Shown here: positions 6,950 to 12,977 of the stretch, in pieces
Numbering within the stretch: position 1 is the first letter of the stretch
How the letters are laid out: each line of letters begins with the position of its first letter
Assembly (NCBI GenBank): GCA_949287345.1
Contig: CASEGD010000010.1
Span: forward strand, 1-12,977
Reading direction: 5' to 3'
DNA from: an uncultured Phascolarctobacterium sp.
GTDB lineage: Bacteria > Bacillota > Negativicutes > Acidaminococcales > Acidaminococcaceae
DNA: 12,977 nt
Notes under the pieces: model-generated
Told to the model about the DNA's origin: nothing
The model's database searches: none
Seen by the model: only the letters and a program-made list of their open reading frames with translations
Position numbers and translations under genes: made by a program

Positions 6950-9067
6950 TTATGCCTTGTCGCGGTTGTACATCGGGCGCAGGCGTTCCTGCATCGGGAT
7001 TTTGTCCGCCGTTGCGGCGAGCAGTGCCCATTCATACAGCGTGCTTTGCGCGCCGACCGGCTCCAGCCTGTTGGTTACGCGGCGGTAAGTGCCGTTAGAC
7101 TGCATCATGTGCGCGCCGACGTTATCGCGCAGGTACAGGTCAAGCACTTTTTTAATGCGCTCGATATGCGCCGGGGTTTCCACCGGGAAGAACAGTTCAA
7201 CGCGGTCGTTCAGGTTACGCGGCATCCAGTCCGCACTGGACAGGAACAGCTGCTCTTTGCCGCCACCCTGGAACCAGAAAATGCGGCTGTGTTCCAGCTG
7301 CCTGCCGACGATGCTGCGCACGGTAATGTTGTCGCTGATGCCGTCCATGCCCGCGCGCAAACCGCAGATGCCGCGGATAATCAGGTCTATCTTTACGCCC
7401 GCCATCGAAGCCTCGTACAGCTTCTGGATAACAGGGTAGTCAATCAGGGAGTTCATCTTGGCAATGATGTGTCCCGTGCCGCCGTTTTTCACGATGGCGA
7501 TTTCGTTGTCAATCAGCTCATAAATCTTTTTGCGCAGGCCGAGCGGCGCCATAACCAGCTTGTTCCATACCGGCGGGTCGGAATAACCGGACAGCACGTT
7601 GAAGAACGCCGATGCGTCGCTGCCAAACTGGTCGTTGGCAGTCATCAGACCCATATCGGTGTACAGCTTGGCGGTGTTATCGTTGTAGTTACCCGTGCCG
7701 AGATGCACATAGCGTTTAATGCCGTCGGCTTCCTTGCGCACAACGAGGATGATTTTGGCGTGGGTCTTGAGGCCCATCAAACCGTAAATTACATGGCAGC
7801 CCGCTTGTTCAAGGCGGCGTGCCCACAGAATGTTGTTTTCTTCATCGAAGCGCGCTTTTAGTTCCACCAGTACCGTAACCTGCTTGCCGTTTTCGGCTGC
7901 GCGTGCCAATGCCGCTACTATCGGCGAGTTGCCGCTGACGCGGTACAAAGTCTGCTTGATTGCCAGCACGTTGGGGTCATCTGCAGCGTCGCTGACAAAT
8001 TTAACAACCGGGTCAAAACTTTCAAACGGGTGGTGCAAAAGCACGTCGCGCTCACGCAGAACTGCAAAAATATCGCTGTCGTCAGGCAGCTCCAGCGGGC
8101 GCTGCGGCACAAATGGCTCATACAGCCAAGGCCACATGCCGGGCAGCGATGCGAATTTAAAGAAGCAGGTTGCGTCAAGCGGCCCGTTGATTTCGTAAAC
8201 CTCCTGCTCGGTAATGTCTAAATTATCGTACAGGAACTTACGGATACGGCTGTTGGCCTTGTTATAAATCTCCAGCCTTACGGAAGCGCCGCGCGTGCGT
8301 GCGCGCAGGGATTTTTCCACTTCCTTAAGCAGGTTGTCGATGTCGTCCTCGTCAACTTCCAGGTCACTGTCGCGCGTAATGCGGAACGGCACAATGTCCA
8401 GAATCTTGCATCCGCTGTACAAATCGCCGCAGTGCTCATTGATAACGTCCTCCAAAAATACAAAAGTGCGTTTTTCCTCGCCCGGCACTTCAATCAGGCG
8501 CGGCAGTACGGAAGGCACCTGCACGATGCCCATGCTGTCCTCGCCCTCCTGATTGGTCAGCTCAACGGCAAGGTTCAAGGTTTTGTTTGCCAGAAACGGG
8601 AAGGGGCGCGAAGCGTCAACCGCCATCGGCGTCAGTACCGGGAAGATTTCCTCCTGATAATAGCCTTCCAGCCAGCGGCGGCCGCCCTCGCTCAAATCGC
8701 TGACGCGGCAGATGTAAATGCCTGCGGCGCGCAGCTCCTTAATCAGCGAAAGCAGGTATTTGTTTAAAAGGCGCATCTGGTCGTGCGCGGATTTGCTGAT
8801 TTCCGCCAGCTGCTGCTTAACCGTCAGCCCGGCGGCGTCGCGCTTGTTAATGCCGTTTTCAAACTGGTCCCACAGCCCGGCAACGCGCACCATAAAAAAC
8901 TCGTCAAGGTTCGAGGCGGTAATCGCCACAAATTTTAAGCGTTCCAGGAGCGGCGTGGTTTTAACGCCGGCTTCGCGCAGTACGCGCAGGTTAAATTTTA
9001 ACCAGCTCAGCTCGCGGTTAAAAAAGTATTCCGGTTTGTTAAGATTGATTTTTTCTTTCTTTTCCAT
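6950..9067 (-). CDS. ppk1: Polyphosphate kinase (PPK1)
   Basis: The 705-aa protein is of normal PPK1 length. It reversibly transfers the ATP gamma-phosphate onto inorganic polyphosphate. The N-terminal domain begins FFNRELSWLKFNLRVL, then ITASNLDEFFMVRVAGL (49-65), typical of PPK1. Phospholipase-D-like catalytic domains follow. The autophosphorylated histidine is His436 in LKTHAK, matching E. coli His435, and the second conserved histidine is His593 in EHSRIFWF. KARFDEENNI, HLGTGNYNDNTAKLYTD and RNLNDRVELFFPV are further family signatures. The ATG at 9067 touches the stop of the upstream Ppx-like gene (TAAATG), with SD GGTGG at 9076-9080 inside that gene, so the two are translationally coupled. 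Acts in the cytoplasm, often at the membrane. No residue needed for activity appears to be missing. Confidence 0.97.
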   Translation of the reverse strand: MEKKEKINLNKPEYFFNRELSWLKFNLRVLREAGVKTTPLLERLKFVAITASNLDEFFMVRVAGLWDQFENGINKRDAAGLTVKQQLAEISKSAHDQMRLLNKYLLSLIKELRAAGIYICRVSDLSEGGRRWLEGYYQEEIFPVLTPMAVDASRPFPFLANKTLNLAVELTNQEGEDSMGIVQVPSVLPRLIEVPGEEKRTFVFLEDVINEHCGDLYSGCKILDIVPFRITRDSDLEVDEDDIDNLLKEVEKSLRARTRGASVRLEIYNKANSRIRKFLYDNLDITEQEVYEINGPLDATCFFKFASLPGMWPWLYEPFVPQRPLELPDDSDIFAVLRERDVLLHHPFESFDPVVKFVSDAADDPNVLAIKQTLYRVSGNSPIVAALARAAENGKQVTVLVELKARFDEENNILWARRLEQAGCHVIYGLMGLKTHAKIILVVRKEADGIKRYVHLGTGNYNDNTAKLYTDMGLMTANDQFGSDASAFFNVLSGYSDPPVWNKLVMAPLGLRKKIYELIDNEIAIVKNGGTGHIIAKMNSLIDYPVIQKLYEASMAGVKIDLIIRGICGLRAGMDGISDNITVRSIVGRQLEHSRIFWFQGGGKEQLFLSSADWMPRNLNDRVELFFPVETPAHIERIKKVLDLYLRDNVGAHMMQSNGTYRRVTNRLEPVGAQSTLYEWALLAATADKIPMQERLRPMYNRDKA

Positions 9068-10621
9068 TTATCTTTCCACCCGTTCCAAAACTGCCTGTAA
9101 TCCGTAAACTTCTTCAAAGAACGATGCCTTGGAAGCAAACGTCCATTCCTCAATCGTCAAATCCTCGCGCGTAACGGCTTCCACCTTCATCACGCCGTTT
9201 TTAACATTTACGCGGCAGCTTTTAATTTTCTGTTTGTAACTGCGGTCCATCGCGTCCGCCAAACGCACCAGTGCGGCAAGTTTTGCCACCAGCGGCATAA
9301 TCTCCGGCGACATTTCCTCCACGTCGGCGTGGATACTGCCGCTGAACAGCCTGTGCGCGTGGTAATAACTGGCCAGCGCCACAATTTTTTTGTCCAGTTC
9401 GCTGAAACCAAGCATATCGCTCGACATCAGCAGCTTGTAGCTGTACAGCGAATGGCTGCGCAGCGATACGTACTTGCCGATATCGTGCAGCAGCGCCGTT
9501 GCCTGAAGTAAGATGCGGCTGTGGCTGTCCAGCCCGTGGTGCTTGCCAAGCTTATCAAACATTGCCACGGCCAGCTTTTCAACCTGGCGGGAATGTGCCT
9601 CGTCGTAATGGTAACGCCTGCCGATGCTGTGGAACAAACTAAGCTGCTCCTGCTCCAGCTCTGCGGCGTAATCCCTGTTGGTTTTCGGCCCGATGTGGAG
9701 CAAACAGATACCGTCGATAAAACGGTCGTCCGTCAGGATAATTTCCTGCACCTGCACCAAAGCCAACAGCTGCTCGTACAATAAAATGGTCGGCACAACA
9801 AGTTCGGCAATGTCCTCGTTAATTTTAAACACTTTGATAATCTGCGGCAGGTTCAGCGCATGCACCGTTTTAAACAGCTGCATAAACTGCTCCGTCTTAA
9901 TACGGATAACGCCCGCCTTAAACTCAATGCCCAGCATCTGCAAAAGCAGCTCCGATTCAGCACCGGAAAGCACAAGGTAACGCACCTGCTCATTTTTCAG
10001 TGCGTCCCTTACCGCCCCCATCGTGCTGGAAAGGTATTCCGCCAAAGCCTGGTTAAACTTCATCGAGCTGCGCTGGTTGCGGTTAAAGCTTTCCTTCACG
10101 CGGATAACGCCGATGTTTAAATTCTGCTGGTAGCGGATGACGTTGTCCTTCACAAAGGTAATGCCCAGCCCGCCGGACGAAATATCCATCATCAGCATGC
10201 TCTCATCCACGCCGGTGAGGCCGTCCAGCTTCATCGTGCGGCGGATGGACTGATACTTGGTGTAAATTTCCTCCGGTAAATCAATAACGGTAACTTTAAG
10301 CCCCGTGCGGATATAAATCTGGTCAATCAAAAATACGCGGTTCAGCGCCTCGCGCACGGCGGTAGTCGCCTGCATGCTGTATTCCTCAACCTCGTACTCC
10401 GTCATCAGGCGCTTAAAGCCGACAAGGAGCTCGCAGATTTCGTTAACCATGCTGAACGGGATAATTTTATTTTTAAAGGTTTCCTCGCCCAGACGCACGC
10501 GGCGGTTACATTCTTCAAGGATTTTAATGTTGTTCAAATTGCGGTACTGCACAATCTGCATGCTTATCATCTCAGAACCGAGATGAATGGCCGCAAAAAT
10601 TTTATATTGTTTTTTTCTCAC
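9068..10621 (-). CDS. Degenerate Ppx/GppA-like protein with HD domain, coupled to ppk1
   Basis: This 517-aa protein has an exopolyphosphatase/GppA ASKHA fold (about 1-310) and a C-terminal HD domain (about 335-515). Both phosphate-loop signatures are altered. The expected DxGSNS is HLGSEM (13-18), and the expected DxGGGSxE is DISSGG (146-151). The Glu aligned with the catalytic base is kept (LPEE, Glu118). The HD domain keeps its expected metal ligands: His343, His379-Asp380 (LLHDIGK), His421 and Asp457 (LADAMD). The start is GTG 10621 with GAGGTGG at 10626-10632; an ATG overlapping it in another frame reads ATGTGA and stops at once. Its stop abuts the ppk1 ATG. By position it probably modulates polyphosphate metabolism, as an HD phosphohydrolase or nucleotide/polyP sensor; this is inference. 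No clear promoter is seen upstream. Confidence 0.85.
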   Translation of the reverse strand: MRKKQYKIFAAIHLGSEMISMQIVQYRNLNNIKILEECNRRVRLGEETFKNKIIPFSMVNEICELLVGFKRLMTEYEVEEYSMQATTAVREALNRVFLIDQIYIRTGLKVTVIDLPEEIYTKYQSIRRTMKLDGLTGVDESMLMMDISSGGLGITFVKDNVIRYQQNLNIGVIRVKESFNRNQRSSMKFNQALAEYLSSTMGAVRDALKNEQVRYLVLSGAESELLLQMLGIEFKAGVIRIKTEQFMQLFKTVHALNLPQIIKVFKINEDIAELVVPTILLYEQLLALVQVQEIILTDDRFIDGICLLHIGPKTNRDYAAELEQEQLSLFHSIGRRYHYDEAHSRQVEKLAVAMFDKLGKHHGLDSHSRILLQATALLHDIGKYVSLRSHSLYSYKLLMSSDMLGFSELDKKIVALASYYHAHRLFSGSIHADVEEMSPEIMPLVAKLAALVRLADAMDRSYKQKIKSCRVNVKNGVMKVEAVTREDLTIEEWTFASKASFFEEVYGLQAVLERVER

Positions 10622-10730
10622 ATGACCACCTCATTTGAGTATTACTTAAATATTTCGACACGTACGCTTCAAATCCTTGCTTTTAACAAAGTTTTTACCG
10701 CGCTTTGCAATGCTTTTTACATTTTTTATC

Positions 10731-10742
10731 CCTGCATGCAGG
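10731..10742. repeat. Operator-like palindrome CCTGCATGCAGG in the divergent ppx intergenic region
   Basis: CCTGCATGCAGG is a perfect 12-bp palindrome. It is flanked by direct copies of ATTTTTTA (10721-10728 and 10743-10750) and lies immediately upstream of the -35 region of the plus-strand ppx promoter. Its symmetry and position suit a dimeric regulator, but no regulator is identifiable from the sequence. It could also fold as a weak hairpin. Confidence 0.4.
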
Positions 10743-10744
10743 AT

Positions 10745-10772
10745 TTTTTACTTTTGCCGGTAAATATATAAT
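10745..10772 (+). promoter_or_regulatory. Probable promoter of the canonical ppx gene
   Basis: A perfect TATAAT lies at 10767-10772. The only -35 candidate is a T-rich TTTTTA (10745-10750) at 16 bases, so the assignment rests mainly on the -10. The predicted start is near 10779, giving a leader of about 50 bases. The 207-base gap between the two ppx-type genes (10622-10828) otherwise contains the palindrome and AT-rich sequence, with no further gene. Confidence 0.45.
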
Positions 10773-10828
10773 ACTATGTGACTTGAACGGAACAAATTTT
10801 TAACCATAATCTGCGGGAGGGATGAACT

Positions 10829-12361
10829 TTGCAGAGGATTGCGATTATAGATATCGGCTCCAACTCGGCGCGCCTTGTAATAACGCATATTTACAAAAAC
10901 GGCGCCTACAACATGGTTTACAACCAGAAGGAAGCCCTGCGCTTAAGCCAGAAAACCGACAAAAAATGCTGCCTGACTCCGCAGGCCTTTACCGACACCA
11001 TTGAAACAATGAAAAGCTTTGCACATATGTGCAAGCTGTACCACGCCGACCGAACCATCGCCGTGGCAACGGCCGCCATACGCAACGCCAAAAACGGCGC
11101 GGAACTTACAAAACTGGTTGAACAAGAAACAGGAATCAGCCTGCACATCATCACCGGCAACACCGAAGCCTATATCAGCTACCTCGGCGTAATCAACACC
11201 CTGCCGTATGAAAGCGGCATTATCTTTGACCTTGGCGGCGGCAGCACGGAACTTATTTACTTCCACGAACGCAAAATACTGGAATCCGTTTCCGTACCCA
11301 TCGGCGCGGTAAACACCACCGCCATGTTCAACACCCGCAACGATATCAGCCCTACGGCTTACAGCGACTTAACATTTTTCCTGCGCACGCGCCTTTCGGA
11401 ATACCCGTGGCTAAAACAGCCCAAGCTTCCGCTGATAGGCGTCGGCGGCACGGCGCGTACCATTGGCAAAATACACCAGCGCGCCACCAGATATCCCACC
11501 ACCAAAATCCATAACTATAAACTAACGGTGCAGGCCTTCCGTGGCATCTTCAACCGTCTTAAAGGCAGCACGCTGGAAGAACGCAAAAAAATCTCCGGCT
11601 TAAGCAGCGACCGCGCCGATATTATCTTTGCAGGCGCCGCCATCATCAACGCCCTATTTGAAGTAACCGGCAGCAAACAGCTTATTACATCGGGCTGCGG
11701 CCTGCGCGAAGGGCTGTTTTTTGACTATTACAGCAAGGAGCGCAACATACCGCTGATTGCCGACGACATTTTAGCGCGCAGCACCGAAAACATTTTGAAC
11801 CTGTACACGCCGGACGTTACGCACAGCAAGCACGTTACGGAACTGGCGCTGCAAATGTTTGACAGCTGGAAGCAGCTGCACGGGCTTGGCAAAAGCTGCC
11901 GCCGCCTTTTAAAAACAGCGGCACTGCTGCATGACATCGGCATTACCATTAACTTTTACAGTCACGCGCGCCACGGCGCTTACATGATACAAAACGCCAA
12001 ACTGTTCGGGCTGACGCATAAAGAGCAGCTTGTAACCAGCGCCATTGCGGGCTGGCACAACGGCGTATCCAAAAGCTACTTCTTCCGCGACCAGCTTTTT
12101 ACCAGCATGCTGACCCCCAAAAACTGGGACACTGTCAACAAGCTGGCGCTGATACTGGCGCTGGCAGAAAGTCTGGATTATACGCAAAGCAGCCTGCTGC
12201 AAATTAAAAGCGCGGCGGTTAATAAAACCGGCGCAAACCTTCTGCTGCACGCCGACGGCATTCCCGCCATCGAAATGCACCAAATCCGCACACACTTAAA
12301 ATGGTTCGCCAAAACCTTCGGCGTCCCGCTGAATATAAGTTTGACGGAGGAAAACGAATAG
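10829..12361 (+). CDS. ppx: Exopolyphosphatase / pppGpp phosphatase family protein (Ppx/GppA) with HD domain
   Basis: The 510-aa protein has an intact ASKHA phosphatase core. This comprises phosphate-1 loop IDIGSNSARLV (D8-S13), the catalytic Glu region ITGNTEAY (Glu113 aligns with the E. coli Ppx base), phosphate-2 loop FDLGGGSTEL (133-142) and GVGGTART (204-211). It is expected to remove terminal phosphate from polyphosphate or the 5'-phosphate of pppGpp; the sequence cannot separate these. An HD domain follows: His335, LLHDIG (His368, Asp369), His382, His410 and ESLD (Asp450). The start is TTG 10829, seven bases after GGGAGGG; the ATG at 10822 is out of frame and too close to the SD sequence. 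It is divergent from the ppk1 operon and ends at a strong terminator. It forms the degradative side of a polyP cycle with PPK1. Confidence 0.9.
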   Translation: MQRIAIIDIGSNSARLVITHIYKNGAYNMVYNQKEALRLSQKTDKKCCLTPQAFTDTIETMKSFAHMCKLYHADRTIAVATAAIRNAKNGAELTKLVEQETGISLHIITGNTEAYISYLGVINTLPYESGIIFDLGGGSTELIYFHERKILESVSVPIGAVNTTAMFNTRNDISPTAYSDLTFFLRTRLSEYPWLKQPKLPLIGVGGTARTIGKIHQRATRYPTTKIHNYKLTVQAFRGIFNRLKGSTLEERKKISGLSSDRADIIFAGAAIINALFEVTGSKQLITSGCGLREGLFFDYYSKERNIPLIADDILARSTENILNLYTPDVTHSKHVTELALQMFDSWKQLHGLGKSCRRLLKTAALLHDIGITINFYSHARHGAYMIQNAKLFGLTHKEQLVTSAIAGWHNGVSKSYFFRDQLFTSMLTPKNWDTVNKLALILALAESLDYTQSSLLQIKSAAVNKTGANLLLHADGIPAIEMHQIRTHLKWFAKTFGVPLNISLTEENE

Positions 12362-12370
12362 CAGAAAATT

Positions 12371-12410
12371 AAAAGCACCATAGCAAAAACTATGGTGCTT
12401 TTCTTATTTA
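12371..12410. terminator. Bidirectional intrinsic terminator between ppx and dnaB
   Basis: The perfect 13-bp stem AAAAGCACCATAG / CTATGGTGCTTTT (12371-12383 with 12390-12402) has loop CAAAAA. A T-rich run follows on the plus strand (TTTTCTTATTTAT), and minus-strand reading gives TTTTAATTTT. It starts 9 bases after the ppx stop and sits 1 base from the dnaB stop on the other strand, ending both convergent genes. Confidence 0.9.
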
Positions 12411-12977
12411 TCCATTTTCGTTAAACTTACAAACTTGGTGAATTGTTTATGGAAGAACAGGTTGATGGTGCCTACCGGACCGTTACGGTGCTTGGCGACG
12501 ATAAGCTCGGTGATATTTTTGTTTTCGGTTTCGGGATTGTAGTAATCTTCACGGTACAGGAACATTACGATATCGGCGTCCTGTTCAAGTGAACCGGATT
12601 CGCGCAGGTCGGAAAGCATCGGGCGTTTTACCTGACGCGATTCCACGCTGCGGCTTAACTGCGACAGTGCGATTATCGGCACGTTCAGCTCACGCGCCAG
12701 CGCTTTAAGCGAGCGGGAAATTTCGGAAACCTCCTGCTGGCGGTCGCCGCTTAAGTTGCGTTTGCCGCTGCCCTGCATCAATTGCAGGTAGTCGACGACG
12801 ATTAAGTCCAGCCCGTGTTCAGCCTTCAACCGGCGCGCACGGCTGCGCATTTCCATCGCCGTTATGCCCGCCGTGTCGTCGATATAAATCTGCGCCGCGC
12901 TGAGTGCGTCAGCCGTTTGTATCAGCTGCATCCAGTCCTCGTCGCGCAGTTCGCCGATACGCAGGCGCTGCGAATCT
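12404..12977 (-). CDS. dnaB: Replicative DNA helicase DnaB, C-terminal part (cut by window edge)
   Basis: About 190 C-terminal residues are visible; the N-terminal domain and Walker A motif lie beyond 12977. The open frame continues to the edge from [17 protein letters not shown], so the apparent ATG at 12931 is internal. The RecA-like motor contains IYIDDTAGI, the Walker B strand [21 protein letters not shown], the typical [20 protein letters not shown] block, and the inter-subunit finger region AKHRNGPVG. DnaB is the 5'-3' hexameric helicase at the replication fork. It is convergent with ppx across a terminator. Nothing unusual is seen in the visible part; a phage-type DnaB is not suggested by the surroundings. 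Confidence 0.95.
   Translation of the reverse strand, partial: DSQRLRIGELRDEDWMQLIQTADALSAAQIYIDDTAGITAMEMRSRARRLKAEHGLDLIVVDYLQLMQGSGKRNLSGDRQQEVSEISRSLKALARELNVPIIALSQLSRSVESRQVKRPMLSDLRESGSLEQDADIVMFLYREDYYNPETENKNITELIVAKHRNGPVGTINLFFHKQFTKFVSLTKMDK

Noticed and set aside
6887..7861. 324-codon open frame antisense to ppk1
   Set aside because: It covers the C-terminal catalytic part of ppk1, shows no domain and has shadow-type composition.
10822..11004. ATG-started frame overlapping the ppx start
   Set aside because: It is out of frame with the Ppx motifs and has no spacing from the SD; the TTG seven bases later starts directly at QRIAIIDIGSNS.
1..12977. CRISPR arrays, insertion sequences, prophage or integrase genes, defence systems
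   Set aside because: No regularly spaced repeats, transposase or integrase motifs, or terminal inverted repeats were seen. All long open frames on the coding side are accounted for by the listed genes.

Overview
The window looks like a chromosomal segment from an anaerobic, diderm Firmicute of the Negativicutes type (Acidaminococcaceae or Veillonellaceae-like). This is inferred from a double 2-hydroxyacyl-CoA dehydratase activase, a VirK/YbjX-family protein, a repeat-bearing secreted envelope protein, Shine-Dalgarno starts with GGAGG cores and moderately high GC. No sequence search was run, so the taxon is a guess. There are seven protein genes (one cut by the right edge), one tRNA, several intrinsic terminators and promoters, and no transposon, phage gene or CRISPR array.

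Left part (1-4860): a minus-strand tRNA-Lys(TTT) has a full-consensus promoter and its own terminator. It diverges from a plus-strand pair: a 972-aa two-headed acyl-CoA dehydratase activase (BadF/BadG/HgdC ATPase superfamily) and a 411-aa 2-hydroxyacyl-CoA dehydratase-like protein. Together they have the domain order that, from general knowledge, many clostridia carry as one polypeptide of about 1,400 residues.

Middle (4888-6888): two minus-strand genes each have an extended -10 promoter. One encodes a secreted protein with about six copies of a 20-residue repeat, a beta-rich domain and a glycine-zipper segment. The other encodes a VirK/YbjX (DUF535) protein. A hairpin shared with the activase pair and a second hairpin between the two genes separate the transcripts.

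Right part (6950-12361): a polyphosphate module. On the minus strand, a Ppx/GppA-like protein with an HD domain is followed with no gap by ppk1 (polyphosphate kinase). A second, canonical Ppx/GppA-HD protein is transcribed divergently from a 207-base intergenic region. The copy next to ppk1 has lost the phosphate-binding loop signatures but keeps the aligned catalytic Glu and its HD residues, so it may be a regulatory pseudo-phosphatase. No terminator is visible between ppk1 and the VirK-like gene, so these may be partly co-transcribed. The window ends in the C-terminal part of dnaB, convergent with ppx across a bidirectional terminator.

Most of this is ordinary housekeeping and central anaerobic metabolism. 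The observations most worth following are the degenerate Ppx paralogue fused operonically to ppk1, the split activase/dehydratase-like pair with no partner dehydratase subunits nearby, and the repeat-bearing envelope protein.
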